From: Flavihumibacter sp. CACIAM 22H1
GTDB lineage: Bacteria; Bacteroidota; Bacteroidia; Chitinophagales; Chitinophagaceae
NCBI RefSeq assembly: GCF_001601815.1
Contig: NZ_LUKG01000006.1
Coordinates: 33,914-70,086 of the forward strand
Length of the DNA stretch: 36,173 nt
Direction: 5' to 3'
Shown: positions 1 to 8,589 of the stretch, piece after piece
Numbering within the stretch: position 1 is the first letter of the stretch
How the letters are laid out: the number at the start of each line of letters is the position of its first letter
Notes under the pieces: model-generated
Databases searched by the model: none
Told to the model about the DNA's origin: nothing
The model's input: the letters and a program-made list of their open reading frames with translations, nothing else
Made by a program: the position numbers and the translations under genes

Positions 1-2
1 TA

Positions 3-161
3 GGCGCGATATTGGGATTACCAGGTAAATTCCTGGCTTTTTTTGGGAGCCTGATTGCCGCATCGCTGCCGGTAACCGGATTTTTGTTATGGCGAGGCAG
101 GAGAAAAAAGAAAGCTGCTGCTCCCAGCCTTCGGCAAAAACCCGTTTTTCAGCCAGCCTGA
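3..161 (+). CDS. PepSY-associated membrane protein, C-terminal fragment
   Basis: The window opens inside a reading frame that gives 52 residues before a TGA; the start lies upstream of the window, so the ORF track does not list it. The visible part has an ILGLPGK motif, one hydrophobic segment ending in PVTGFLLW, and a basic tail (RGRRKKK). This pattern is typical of the last transmembrane helix of PepSY-associated TM proteins, which in Bacteroidota often sit beside TonB-dependent siderophore receptors and are thought to act in iron uptake or reduction. The family call rests on the helix and its flanking motif only, because the PepSY domain itself is outside the window. Confidence 0.7.
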   Translation, partial: GAILGLPGKFLAFFGSLIAASLPVTGFLLWRGRRKKKAAAPSLRQKPVFQPA

Positions 162-193
162 TAGTACTGACATAGGGTTGACAAAAGCCTGAG

Positions 194-201
194 TAAATTT
201 G
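194..201 (+). promoter_or_regulatory. Bacteroidota -7 box TAAATTTG
   Basis: TAAATTTG matches the Bacteroidota -7 consensus TAnnTTTG. A TTG lies upstream at 178-180, but the spacer is 13 bp rather than about 19, so the -33 part is doubtful. The box overlaps the GTG at 201 that the ORF track uses as a start, which argues that translation begins at the ATG at 219. Confidence 0.4.
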
Positions 202-218
202 TGACAAATAATAATTCA

Positions 219-680
219 ATGAGCCAGGCCATTTCTTCCCCCTTTTTAGTTGCCGGTATAAGTGTCAGAACCTCCAACGAAGCCGGTAGAGCAGGAACCG
301 ATATCCCGAACCTGTGGAATACCTTTATCAACCAGGGTATTGTAACGCAGCTCTCTAACCGAATTGCGGATACCATCTACTGTGTATACACTAACTATGA
401 ATCGGATTATACCCAGCCTTATACTGCCCTGATTGGTTGCCGGGTTTCAACAGTGGAGGGACTTCCGGAAGGATTTACATCCGTTGAAATTCCTGCAGGT
501 ACATACGAAGAAATAGTAGTGAAAGGGAATTTGCTGGAAGGGATTGTTTTTGATGCCTGGACGAAAATATGGAACCGTCCTTTAGCAAGAACTTATCAGG
601 CCGATTTTGAAGTATACGACGAAAAATCCGCTGATAGTTCCAATGCAGAAATCAAGATTTATATAGGTGTTCAAAATTGA
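219..680 (+). CDS. GyrI-like / effector-binding domain protein
   Basis: A stand-alone protein of 153 residues resembling the AraC_E_bind/GyrI-like small-molecule binding fold. Typical features are the N-terminal strand before the helix containing IPNLWNTF, the YTNYESDY stretch, the VEGLPEGFTSVEIPAGTYEEIVVKG segment seen as repeated family blocks, and the acidic tail FEVYDE before the final strand. No DNA-binding domain is fused to it, so it is a single-domain ligand-binding protein rather than a complete regulator. I chose ATG 219 over the GTG at 201 because that GTG sits in a probable -7 box. Its last 10 bp overlap the convergent nuclease-family gene. The ligand is unknown. Confidence 0.7.
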   Translation: MSQAISSPFLVAGISVRTSNEAGRAGTDIPNLWNTFINQGIVTQLSNRIADTIYCVYTNYESDYTQPYTALIGCRVSTVEGLPEGFTSVEIPAGTYEEIVVKGNLLEGIVFDAWTKIWNRPLARTYQADFEVYDEKSADSSNAEIKIYIGVQN

Positions 681-1432
681 ATGGTTGCCTGTACCGGTAA
701 ATGATCTGAATATAGTACGGGAGGAAGGTTTTTTTTTTCTGCAATGCCGTTGAGGTTTCGGGTAACAAAAATATAGTCAATTGTTTTTATTGGCGCTTCG
801 GCCGGAAAACTGGGTTGATTCAGATCGTTTACAGGCTGCAATGCTGTTTTTAGCAGTTGTATCTCTTCCTGGTCGGGTGTTGCATTCAGATCACCCATAA
901 AAACAGCAGGAAGGTTTTTCTTTTTTAGGTAATTCAATACTTCCCTGGCTTGCACTAAGCGGGTAGCAGGGTCCAGTGAAAAATGAGCATTGGCCAATAA
1001 TAGGGTGCCTTTTCCGGGAATTGCTATTTCCGCAGTAATCAATGCAAGTGATTGTCGCAGGGTATCTGGTTTTAACAGGCTTAAGCGAATGTTTTCAATC
1101 TTTTTTATCGGGTAGCGCGATAAAATTCCTTGTCCATAAGCGCCTTCCTGAAAAGCAAAATGACGTACAAACGCATAATGCATGCCCGTTATTTGGGCCA
1201 GTCTTTTCATCTGGTCTGTTTTACCGGATCGCTGGCAAACACTGTCTACCTCCTGAAGTCCAACGATAGCAGCGCCGGATCCACGAATAAAAATTCCCAT
1301 GGAATCGAGCGTGGCCTTTTCATCCTTATCAGTGCCATGATGAATATTGTAACTCATCAGGGTAAGGCTGTCCTTCCCGCTATTGTTGTGCACAGGTAAG
1401 GAAAGCCATAGGAAAAAAACGATCTGCAACAT
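671..1432 (-). CDS. secreted endonuclease/exonuclease/phosphatase family protein
   Basis: A 253-residue metal-dependent phosphoesterase of the EEP superfamily. The catalytic set is visible in order: N29 in SYNIHHG, E61 in LQEVD, H150 in NAHFS, D181/N183 in GDLN, D219 in IDYIF, and the D243-H244 pair in SDHLP. The first roughly 15 residues are hydrophobic and look like a signal peptide, so the enzyme is probably exported. Substrates in this superfamily include DNA, phospholipids and inositol phosphates, and nothing here separates them. It starts 6 bp after the small gene upstream, so the two are probably cotranscribed. It converges with the GyrI-like gene. Confidence 0.85.
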   Translation of the reverse strand: MLQIVFFLWLSLPVHNNSGKDSLTLMSYNIHHGTDKDEKATLDSMGIFIRGSGAAIVGLQEVDSVCQRSGKTDQMKRLAQITGMHYAFVRHFAFQEGAYGQGILSRYPIKKIENIRLSLLKPDTLRQSLALITAEIAIPGKGTLLLANAHFSLDPATRLVQAREVLNYLKKKNLPAVFMGDLNATPDQEEIQLLKTALQPVNDLNQPSFPAEAPIKTIDYIFVTRNLNGIAEKKNLPPVLYSDHLPVQATIQF

Positions 1433-1438
1433 AGCGTG

Positions 1439-1714
1439 TTAAGCTTCCAGTTTTTTTACTTCTTCCCAAACAAAATCTTCTATTTCATCAAATAGAAAAC
1501 GTTCGTGTTTCCCTTTGGTTTGCTCTTCAAATTTATTGGTAAGATCCAGCGCCAATTTGTACAAATCTGCTGTGGCCGACTGATCAATTGATTCATTAAA
1601 ACTTGTTGGTTTTTTCCCTTCTTCAAGACTTCGGATATAACAAAGTACTTCCACTACTTCAAAATGTGTTTTTTGCCAGGATTCAAATCCGTTCGGAAAT
1701 TCAGGAATAGTCAT
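1439..1714 (-). CDS. small acidic hypothetical protein
   Basis: A 91-residue protein that I do not recognise. It is rich in Glu and Asp, lacks a signal peptide or membrane segment, and appears helical; it ends in a charged stretch (FVWEEVKKLEA). The ORF track extends 20 codons further upstream, but that extension is hydrophobic and unlike the rest, so ATG 1714 (MTIPEFPNG) is the likelier start. It precedes the nuclease-family gene by 6 bp and probably forms an operon with it. The cytoplasmic location suggests no direct link with the exported enzyme. Confidence 0.6.
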   Translation of the reverse strand: MTIPEFPNGFESWQKTHFEVVEVLCYIRSLEEGKKPTSFNESIDQSATADLYKLALDLTNKFEEQTKGKHERFLFDEIEDFVWEEVKKLEA

Positions 1715-1872
1715 AGCTTGTTTTTTTACATGGAATAGCAGTATCTTAAATATAAGGGTTTTGCCGGAAAGCAATCACTAGTGCAACGTTAATAATGCCA
1801 GTACCAGGCTTCCTGCAATACCCGGTTGTTATTTTTATTGTACATTACTGTAGTTACCATAAAATTTATTCC

Positions 1873-2265
1873 ATGAAAACAAGTTTTAAACCAGCAGGAT
1901 ATAACTCGGTATCGCCTTATTTCATTATAAAAGATGCGGAGCAGTTTGTGCAGTTAATGACAGCAATTTTTGATGCCGGCCTGCTAAGAAAATACAATCG
2001 GCCCGATGGATCTATCATGCATGCAGAATTAAAGCTTTACGATTCGGTTATTATGCTGGCTGAAGCAACTGAACAATACCCGCCTGTTCCCATGGTATTG
2101 CATGTTTATGTGCAGGACCTGGATACGGTGTTTACCCGCGCCAAAGAAGCGGGCTGTAAGGTGCTGGAAGAACCAAAGCAACGAGAAGGCGATCCGGACA
2201 GAAGAGCTACATTTATGGACTTTGGAGGAAACATGTGGTCGGTAGGAACCCAATTGGCTGTTTAA
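1873..2265 (+). CDS. VOC (glyoxalase/bleomycin resistance, PhnB-like) protein
   Basis: A 130-residue vicinal-oxygen-chelate fold protein. It begins with the typical SVSPYFIIKDAEQFVQ block, has the VQDLDTVFTRAKEAGCKV segment of the second beta-alpha-beta module, and ends with FMDFGGNMW, the usual terminal strand. VOC proteins bind metals and include glyoxalases, dioxygenases and drug-binding proteins; this single-domain form is closest to the uncharacterised PhnB/YdhR-type group, so no reaction is assigned. The ORF track start lies 26 codons upstream in sequence that does not match the family; ATG 1873 is preferred. The DinB gene follows 11 bp later. Confidence 0.8.
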   Translation: MKTSFKPAGYNSVSPYFIIKDAEQFVQLMTAIFDAGLLRKYNRPDGSIMHAELKLYDSVIMLAEATEQYPPVPMVLHVYVQDLDTVFTRAKEAGCKVLEEPKQREGDPDRRATFMDFGGNMWSVGTQLAV

Positions 2266-2276
2266 AAAAATAAACC

Positions 2277-2732
2277 ATGGAGGCAACATTTAAAGCCTGG
2301 AAAGCAGGCAGGAAGTTATTTGTGAAATTTTTTGAGCAGTATAACCTGGATCAGTTGAATGCAATACCCGCCGGGTTTAGTAATAACCTTATCTGGAATA
2401 TAGGCCATATTATAGTGGCGCAGGAATCGCTGGTTTACCGGGGTTCTCACCAGGTTATGTCAATTTCGGAAGAGCTGATAAATGCCTATAAACCCGGAAC
2501 CAGGCCACTGCGGCCTGTCTCGAAAGAGGAAGTAAGTCAATTAAATGACCTGCTGATAGCACAGATTACCCGCACGGAAACTGATTTTAAACAGGGGATT
2601 TTCACCTCTTACATAGAGCGGGAAACAGTTACCGGCTTTCACCTGGGGTCTATTGAAGATGCGCTGGAGTTTAATAATTTTCACGAAGGCTTGCATTTAG
2701 GGTATATGATGAGCATCCGAAAGTTTATATAG
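2277..2732 (+). CDS. DinB-family protein
   Basis: A 151-residue four-helix-bundle protein of the DinB/YfiT-like superfamily. The three metal-binding histidines are visible: H44 in NIGHI, and H136 and H140 in the C-terminal FHEGLHLG helix. In characterised relatives such folds bind divalent metals and several act as thiol S-transferases (for example bacillithiol-dependent ones), but most Bacteroidota members have no known substrate. It sits 11 bp after the VOC gene, so the two are probably cotranscribed, and both stop before the hairpin terminator at 2777-2802. Confidence 0.85.
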   Translation: MEATFKAWKAGRKLFVKFFEQYNLDQLNAIPAGFSNNLIWNIGHIIVAQESLVYRGSHQVMSISEELINAYKPGTRPLRPVSKEEVSQLNDLLIAQITRTETDFKQGIFTSYIERETVTGFHLGSIEDALEFNNFHEGLHLGYMMSIRKFI

Positions 2733-2776
2733 TTAAGCCAAGGGGCCGAATGCTCCGGGTAGGAAATACGTAACAA

Positions 2777-2802
2777 AAAAACCCGCCAAATGGCGGGTTT
2801 TT
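2777..2802. terminator. bidirectional rho-independent terminator
   Basis: AAAAACCCGCC and GGCGGGTTTTT form a perfect 11-bp stem around an AAAT loop. A-rich and T-rich flanks make it work on both strands, ending the VOC-DinB unit on the plus strand and glnN on the minus strand. Confidence 0.9.
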
Positions 2803-2824
2803 ATAGGTCGTAAAAAACGATTCA

Positions 2825-5014
2825 TTAGCGGATGAAAAGCATCTCTCTGTACTTGGGCAGGGGCCAGTTGGCATCGTCTACCAGGAGTTCGAGCTTGTCT
2901 ACACGGTAACGGATGGCATCGAAGAACGGTGCTTTTACCTGGCTTTCGTAGGCAATAGCTTTGGTACGGGTATTGTCCATTGCATTGCAAACTTTGCGTG
3001 CTTCAATCATTTTCTCTACCAGGTCAGATAGGATATTGATATGCTCGCTGATCTTTTCCAGGATTTGCAGCTGGTTGGCATAGCTGCTTTCTTTCAGCCC
3101 GATTTCTTTTAATCCCTTAATATTATTGATAAGTATATTCTGGTATTTTACCGAAGCGGGTAATACATGGCTGGTGCAGAGTTCGCCCATGATCCTGGCT
3201 TCGATTTGTACATTCTTGATGTATTTCTCCAGCTCAATTTCATGGCGTGCTTCCAGCTCCACGTGCGAAAGCACTTCGTTGCTTTCAAACAGGTGTTTTG
3301 CTTTTTCTGTAACCATTGCATCCAATGCAAGAGGGGTTGTTTTCAGGTTGGGCAAACCGCGTCTTTCAGCTTCCTTAGCCCATTCATCGCTGTAACCGTC
3401 GCCTTCAAACAATACTTTGTCACTGGCTACAATGTATTCCCGGATCACGTGCATAATGGCGATCTCTTTTTTCTCCCCTTTTTCAATCAGGACGTCCACG
3501 TCTTTTTTGAATTTTTTAAGGGTATCAGCCATAATGGTATTTACGGTAGTCATTGCATTAGCACAGTTTGCGGTAGATCCAACTGCACGGAATTCAAACT
3601 TGTTACCAGTAAAGGCGAAGGGCGAAGTACGGTTACGATCGGTATTGTCAAGCAGCAGTTCAGGAATGCTTCTGTGCAGATCCAGTTTCAGAATTGCCTC
3701 ATCCTGCTCATCAAATTTATCCCCTACACGCTCTTTGATTTCGTTTAGTACTTTGGTCAGGTATTGGCCAATGAAAACGGAAATAATTGCGGGGGGAGCT
3801 TCGTTGGCGCCCAGGCGGTGATCGTTGCTGGCAGAAGCAATGCTGGCACGCAGCAAATCGGCATAATCATGTACCGCCTTAATGGTATTTACAAAAAAGG
3901 TCAGGAACATGAGGTTGGTCTTCGGCGTTTTACCGGGAGCCAGCAGGTTAACTCCGGTATCGGTAGACATACTCCAGTTATTGTGTTTACCGCTACCATT
4001 GATTCCGGCAAATGGTTTCTCGTGCAACAGCACCCGCAATCCATGACGGCGGGCAACCCGGTTCATAACATCCATCAGAAGGGTATTATGGTCTACCGCC
4101 ACGCTAACTTCTTCAAAAATCGGTGCACATTCAAACTGAGCAGGCGCCACCTCATTATGGCGGGTTCTTAATGGAATACCCAGTTTATACGATTCGTTTT
4201 CGAAATCGCGCATGAAAGCATATACACGCTCGGGGATGGAGCCAAAATAATGGTCTTCCAACTGCTGTCCTTTTGCAGGCGCATGTCCGAATACAGTACG
4301 GCCGCTCAGCACCAGGTCAGGGCGCGCATTAAACATGCCTTCGTCAATAACGAAATATTCCTGTTCCCAGCCCAGGGTGGCAGAAACACGGCTTACATTT
4401 TTATCGAAATAATTGGCAACTTCTACTGCACTTTTATTCAGTGCTTCCAGTGATTTCAGCAGGGGGGCTTTATAATCGAGCGTTTCACCCGTATATGAAA
4501 CAAAGATGGTTGGAACACAAAGGGTTTTGCCTTCGCCGATTTCCATAATAAATGCAGGAGAAGAAGGATCCCAGGCAGTATATCCGCGGGCTTCAAAAGT
4601 TGCACGGATTCCACCGCTTGGGAAGGAAGATGCATCAGGCTCCTGTTGAATCAGGGCAGCCCCGTCAAATTCTTCGATAGCAGTACCATCTCCTTTTAAC
4701 GTAAAAAAGGAATCATGTTTCTCAGCTGTCGTTCCGGTTAATGGCTGAAACCAGTGTGTGTAGTGAGTTACCCCTTTTGTTTCAGCCCACTGGCGAATAC
4801 CTGCAGCAATTTGATTGGCAACTGTGCGGTCGATTTTTTTGCCGCCTTTAATAGACGTTAAAAGGCTTTTGTAGGCTTCATCGCTCAGGAATGCCCGGGC
4901 TTTTTGAAGCGTAAATACGTTTTCGCCGAATAAAGCAGTGATTTTGGCAGAACCGGGACCCTTCACTTCCTTTCCCTGGCTGATGTTGTTGATAGCACTA
5001 ACACGTAATGACAT
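2825..5014 (-). CDS. glnN: type III glutamine synthetase
   Basis: Cytoplasmic enzyme joining ammonia to glutamate with ATP to make glutamine. Its 729 residues fit the GSIII class (about 700-730), much longer than GSI or GSII. Visible blocks are the N-terminal GSIII region, GWEQEYF (about 215-221), RHNEVAPAQFE (about 285-295), GINGSGKHNNWS (about 337-348) and NDHRLGANEAPPA (about 397-409), covering glutamate- and metal-binding and the ATP site. A roughly 98-bp AT-rich gap separates it from the membrane protein gene upstream, so it probably has its own promoter; I found no exact TAnnTTTG box there. It ends at the bidirectional terminator. GSIII is the usual glutamine synthetase of Bacteroidota. 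Confidence 0.97.
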   Translation of the reverse strand: MSLRVSAINNISQGKEVKGPGSAKITALFGENVFTLQKARAFLSDEAYKSLLTSIKGGKKIDRTVANQIAAGIRQWAETKGVTHYTHWFQPLTGTTAEKHDSFFTLKGDGTAIEEFDGAALIQQEPDASSFPSGGIRATFEARGYTAWDPSSPAFIMEIGEGKTLCVPTIFVSYTGETLDYKAPLLKSLEALNKSAVEVANYFDKNVSRVSATLGWEQEYFVIDEGMFNARPDLVLSGRTVFGHAPAKGQQLEDHYFGSIPERVYAFMRDFENESYKLGIPLRTRHNEVAPAQFECAPIFEEVSVAVDHNTLLMDVMNRVARRHGLRVLLHEKPFAGINGSGKHNNWSMSTDTGVNLLAPGKTPKTNLMFLTFFVNTIKAVHDYADLLRASIASASNDHRLGANEAPPAIISVFIGQYLTKVLNEIKERVGDKFDEQDEAILKLDLHRSIPELLLDNTDRNRTSPFAFTGNKFEFRAVGSTANCANAMTTVNTIMADTLKKFKKDVDVLIEKGEKKEIAIMHVIREYIVASDKVLFEGDGYSDEWAKEAERRGLPNLKTTPLALDAMVTEKAKHLFESNEVLSHVELEARHEIELEKYIKNVQIEARIMGELCTSHVLPASVKYQNILINNIKGLKEIGLKESSYANQLQILEKISEHINILSDLVEKMIEARKVCNAMDNTRTKAIAYESQVKAPFFDAIRYRVDKLELLVDDANWPLPKYREMLFIR

Positions 5015-5112
5015 GAGAAATAGTTTTTAGCTGTGAATTTTTCCGTTTAAGAATAAATTTCCGCTAAGTTGCTTAAAAAATTAATAATATTCTAATGGAA
5101 GTCTAAAGATTT

Positions 5113-6399
5113 TCAGGAGTTTATTCGATTTTTATAAACATTGAAAAAATTGTAATATATAACCTCTTTGCCCAGCGCTCCAATGCTCAGCAACCAAACC
5201 AGCAAGGTTTCGGGAATTACCCGGTAGCGGATTACCGCTCCGGGAAATGGTATCGTATAACCTATTGATAAATAAAAGGTAAAGCTGAAAAAGGCAAGCG
5301 CCCAGATCATACTGTGGGGTACCAGTTCAACCCGGCCGGGAAATCGTTTCAGTACTAAGGCCAGCAGAAGACATATTATGAAAATATTTTGTGCAACCAT
5401 GCCGTATTGTAAGATACCCTTGGCTTCCCAGGGATAAGGGCGAAGAAAAATATTATCCAAAGCAGCCGGTAAATTTCGCATATAACTAACCGGGCTGGTA
5501 GTTAAGGCAGGCAGGGCTACCCGGGTATTTCCTTCCAGGGCAAAAAAATCCTGTTGAACGGATAAGACGGCGCGGGGCAAATTAAGGGCGCCGGGCAGTA
5601 ATCCCGATAAAAAGAACAGGAACATGGCAATTAAATGAACGCCAAAAAACGCTTTATACAACGATGCTCCTTTTTGGCTTACCAGCCACCAACAGGTAAT
5701 TGGAAGCAATAACAAAAACGCGAAACTGGCTTTTACAACAATTATTCCCAGCCAGGCCAGTATACTGATAAACCAATGAACAGGCCGCCCTTTACCCGAG
5801 AAAATAACGGATAAGCGGGCAATAAGCAGGCTGAAGAAGAAAAACAAAACAGCATCGCTGCGGATACCACTTAGCCAAAAAAGGGCGGGCGGGTAAAGGA
5901 AAATGACCAGGAATGTCCAGCTTTTATACTTTGGTACTAAATGGGCCAGGACCTGGTATAACCAAAAGCCACCCCAGAAGCTCATAAAACTAAAAGCCAC
6001 AACATTTATATAATAGTTGCCCTGGGAATAAAAGTTAAAAACGCCCAATGGTTTATTGATTAATGCTTTTTCCAGTTTCATACGGAAATAGGAAAGCCCT
6101 TCTTTCCAGCCCCAATCCTGGATATATTGATCCAAGCGTATGTCATAAGTAAAGACCCGTAGCGGGTTTATCTTCATCTGCGCCCATTCTGCCAGCGTAT
6201 CGTCATGGATTACCCAGGTATCATCGCCCCCATACCATGTTAGGAACAACCATCCGTAAACACAACCCATAATGGTTTTCAGGGAAAATACTAAGGCAAG
6301 TTGGGCAGGGCTTAGCCGGAATGCTGCATTTCGGGTAAGGCGTACCAGCAGTAAATAGAAAAAAAACCAAGCCATTAAAAATAGAACAACTGGCAACAT
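5113..6399 (-). CDS. polytopic inner-membrane protein, possibly glycosyltransferase or polymerase-like
   Basis: A 428-residue protein with roughly ten hydrophobic segments spread over its length, including MLPVVLFLMAWFFFYLLL at the N-terminus. After the second or third helix it has an acidic aqueous stretch (YGGDDTWVIHDD) and later LYPPALFWLSGIRSDA, a pattern reminiscent of GT-C-type mannosyltransferases and O-antigen polymerase-like proteins, where acidic residues in the first large loop are catalytic. No decisive motif is visible, so the function is inferred mainly from its position: it is divergent from a GT4 glycosyltransferase across a short shared promoter region. It could act in surface glycan assembly. 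Confidence 0.6.
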   Translation of the reverse strand: MLPVVLFLMAWFFFYLLLVRLTRNAAFRLSPAQLALVFSLKTIMGCVYGWLFLTWYGGDDTWVIHDDTLAEWAQMKINPLRVFTYDIRLDQYIQDWGWKEGLSYFRMKLEKALINKPLGVFNFYSQGNYYINVVAFSFMSFWGGFWLYQVLAHLVPKYKSWTFLVIFLYPPALFWLSGIRSDAVLFFFFSLLIARLSVIFSGKGRPVHWFISILAWLGIIVVKASFAFLLLLPITCWWLVSQKGASLYKAFFGVHLIAMFLFFLSGLLPGALNLPRAVLSVQQDFFALEGNTRVALPALTTSPVSYMRNLPAALDNIFLRPYPWEAKGILQYGMVAQNIFIICLLLALVLKRFPGRVELVPHSMIWALAFFSFTFYLSIGYTIPFPGAVIRYRVIPETLLVWLLSIGALGKEVIYYNFFNVYKNRINS

Positions 6400-6416
6400 C
6401 CCGTAATTGATTTGTA

Positions 6417-6436
6417 TTCAAATCTATACATTTGAA
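6417..6436. promoter_or_regulatory. back-to-back -7 boxes forming an inverted repeat
   Basis: TTCAAAT, a 6-bp spacer and ATTTGAA make a perfect inverted repeat. On the plus strand it holds TACATTTG (6427-6434) and on the minus strand TAGATTTG (6426-6419), both matching TAnnTTTG. These face the GT4 gene and the membrane protein gene respectively. A TTG at 6407-6409 gives a 17-bp spacer for the plus-strand box; no clear -33 box is seen for the minus strand. Confidence 0.45.
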
Positions 6437-6455
6437 ATATTAATAATAGTTTTTT

Positions 6456-7589
6456 GTGAGAATCAGTAAACGAGTGAAGATTGCTTTTGTATCAAATAAT
6501 GCCTGGTCGATTTATAATTTCAGATTGGATGTTATTAAAACCTTGCTGGAAGATGGTCATGCGATCACCATTATAACTCCGTTTAACGCCTATGTAGAGA
6601 AGATTATTGAATTGGGCTGTGAGCATATTGCGATTGATTTCGATAATAAATCGATCAACCCATTAACCGATATCCGTTTTTTCCTGCGTTTAAACAGGTT
6701 ATACAAAAAACTTCAGCCGGATTTAATTTTTCATTATGTGGCTAAACCCAATATTTATGGCACCCTTGCCGCCAAGAGAAACAATATAGCTTCTGTGGCC
6801 ATAGTTACCGGGTTGGGTTTTGCATTTTCAAGAAAAAACCTGCTGTATGCCGTTGTTAAGTTGTTGTACCGGTTTTCGCTCAACGGAGCAAGAGATGTAC
6901 TGTTTTTGAATAATGATGATGCACAGCTATTTGCAAGGGAAAAAATAGTTCCGCTGAAAAAGATCAATGTACTGCCTGGCGAGGGAATTAACACCGATTA
7001 TTTTGCTCCCCAACCCAGCCGGGAAAACAAGAAGCGGTTCCGCTTCCTCATGTCTTGCAGAATGCTGAAAAGTAAAGGGGTCGAAGTTTTCGTTGAAGCA
7101 GCGCGTCTGCTAAAGTTAAAGGGACATGTTTTCGATGCTATTATCCTGGGTTTTTTTGAGGAAAACCATCCGGACTCTATTGCTCCCGCTGTAGTGGAAT
7201 CCTGGCAACAAGATGGACTGGTAAATTATCTTGGTTTCCGGGACGATGTACGTCCGGTTTTGGCAGAGGCAAGCGCTTTTGTATTTCCATCTTTTTATAA
7301 CGAGGGGGTTCCCCGGAGCTTACTGGAAGCAGCCAGCATGGAATTACCCATTATTACTACCCATAACAAGGGGTGCCGGGATGTGGTGGTTGACAAGGTG
7401 AACGGCTTTCTTTGTAAACTGGAAGATCCCTTTGACCTGGCGTCAAAAATGGAGGAAATGTTGTTGATGGACCCGGTTGCCCGGGAAAATATGGGGCAAA
7501 AAGGCCGGGAATTGGTGCGTTCAAAGTTTGGTATGGAAAAAGTAATTCATGAATACCGCCGGATCGTTGCTCAACTAGACGGATGCTGA
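6456..7589 (+). CDS. GT4-family glycosyltransferase
   Basis: A 377-residue GT-B-fold retaining glycosyltransferase. The N-terminal acceptor domain begins with VKIAFVSNNAWSIYNF, and the C-terminal donor-binding domain includes SCRMLKSKGVE (about 200-210) and the EX7E-type motif with E283 and E291 in NEGVPRSLLEAAS. It resembles enzymes that add sugars to lipid-linked oligosaccharides or surface polysaccharide. GTG 6456 is the start in the track; a second GTG at 6474 is also possible because family similarity begins there. It shares a divergent promoter region with the membrane protein and overlaps the next, convergent glycosyltransferase by 15 bp. Donor and acceptor are unknown. Confidence 0.88.
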   Translation: MRISKRVKIAFVSNNAWSIYNFRLDVIKTLLEDGHAITIITPFNAYVEKIIELGCEHIAIDFDNKSINPLTDIRFFLRLNRLYKKLQPDLIFHYVAKPNIYGTLAAKRNNIASVAIVTGLGFAFSRKNLLYAVVKLLYRFSLNGARDVLFLNNDDAQLFAREKIVPLKKINVLPGEGINTDYFAPQPSRENKKRFRFLMSCRMLKSKGVEVFVEAARLLKLKGHVFDAIILGFFEENHPDSIAPAVVESWQQDGLVNYLGFRDDVRPVLAEASAFVFPSFYNEGVPRSLLEAASMELPIITTHNKGCRDVVVDKVNGFLCKLEDPFDLASKMEEMLLMDPVARENMGQKGRELVRSKFGMEKVIHEYRRIVAQLDGC

Positions 7590-8489
7590 CTGCCGCTTAT
7601 ATTTTTCCAGAAAGGCCAGTATACCTGAATTTTTCAACTGATAATCAAGGGTCCATTTGCTGAGGTCGGGAAAATGGTAAGAAAAACTCGTTAATGCCTC
7701 CCAGGTCGGTGCCTTTTCCCCGTTAAGAAAAAAATAAGTTCCCCCATAGTTCCGCTGGAACTCGCGTACCCAGGCATAGTCTGTACTAATTACAGGCAGT
7801 TTTGCAGCCGCATAGGCCAATAATTTAGCAGAAGGCTGTTGATTAAAGGGCGCTGTGTCTGGTTGAAAATTAAGGCCGAACCTGGCCTGTTGCAGGTAAC
7901 TATCTACAGCTGTAGGGGGTACCGTATCCTGGAAATGTATCCATTGGTAAGGAAATTTTTTAACGAGTTGCTTTCGGAGTGGCCCCAATACTAATAAGGA
8001 ACGCCCTTCCAATTTTCCCCCGGGTGCAAACCAGCTCAGCCATTTTTCCGGTTGCCGGCTGGCTTCGGTAGTACCGGCATAAACGAAGTCATAGATCTTT
8101 TCCGGGTTACCGCTGGGCTGGTCCACAGGAAAATATATGGTAGTCCGGATTCCCCAGGGCAATTGGTCGGTAAAGTTCAATCCTGCCCGGGTGTATTCAT
8201 TTAAAAATAAGCGGAAATCGGGCCGGATATTGATCCATTTCTTGAGTTGGTCTTTTAGCCGGCCAAACCTGCCGGCAGAACGCGAGGCATATTCATGTAT
8301 CAGCAGGGCAGAAGGGTTGGTTCGCCGGGTATGGATGCCCATGAAATGCCATTCGATATCTGCGGGATTTTTGCTGAGTTCAGCCAGGGAGCATTCGCGT
8401 GTCTGGTAGCCCAGGTTGGTAAAATACTGTCTGTAGGCAGCAATTTCGGGCAGAATAGCAGTGGATGCATGAACAAAAGCGATGGTCAT
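7575..8489 (-). CDS. glycosyltransferase-like protein
   Basis: A 304-residue protein without a signal peptide. The C-terminal half has the look of a GT-B donor domain: FVYAGTTEASRQP, a LLVLGPL strand, then GLNFQPDTAPFNQQPSAK and LLAYAAAKLPVISTDY, resembling the usual run of sugar-nucleotide contacts in GT4/CgeB-like proteins. The N-terminal half (FVHASTAILPEI) looks like a shortened acceptor domain. It lies opposite the GT4 gene, with 15 bp of tail-to-tail overlap, and is divergent from purL. It is plausibly part of the same surface-glycan function; substrates cannot be told. Confidence 0.65.
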   Translation of the reverse strand: MTIAFVHASTAILPEIAAYRQYFTNLGYQTRECSLAELSKNPADIEWHFMGIHTRRTNPSALLIHEYASRSAGRFGRLKDQLKKWINIRPDFRLFLNEYTRAGLNFTDQLPWGIRTTIYFPVDQPSGNPEKIYDFVYAGTTEASRQPEKWLSWFAPGGKLEGRSLLVLGPLRKQLVKKFPYQWIHFQDTVPPTAVDSYLQQARFGLNFQPDTAPFNQQPSAKLLAYAAAKLPVISTDYAWVREFQRNYGGTYFFLNGEKAPTWEALTSFSYHFPDLSKWTLDYQLKNSGILAFLEKYKRQSASV

Positions 8490-8553
8490 AGAGATAACAA
8501 ATTACAATAAACAAATAAATCCCTTCCTATTTTACCGGCTCGGTCCGGTACCT

Positions 8554-8561
8554 TACCTTTG
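8554..8561 (+). promoter_or_regulatory. -7 box TACCTTTG for purL
   Basis: Exact match to TAnnTTTG, 28 bp before the purL ATG. A TTTA at 8531-8534 lies 19 bp upstream as a degenerate -33 element. The box falls inside the ORF-track extension of purL, which supports ATG 8590 as the true start. Confidence 0.6.
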
Positions 8562-8589
8562 CGCTTTCTTACACTATCTGCCAAAAAAC

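Noticed and set aside
201-218. GTG start of the GyrI-like ORF as given in the track
   Set aside because: It overlaps a TAnnTTTG-type -7 box; ATG 219 gives a start consistent with the family.
3167-4171. Plus-strand ORFs of 193, 134 and 135 codons inside glnN
   Set aside because: They are opposite-strand shadows of a very well supported gene and show no family motifs.
7575-7589. Gene fusion or frameshift between the two glycosyltransferases
   Set aside because: They are on opposite strands and merely overlap at the 3' ends by 15 bp.
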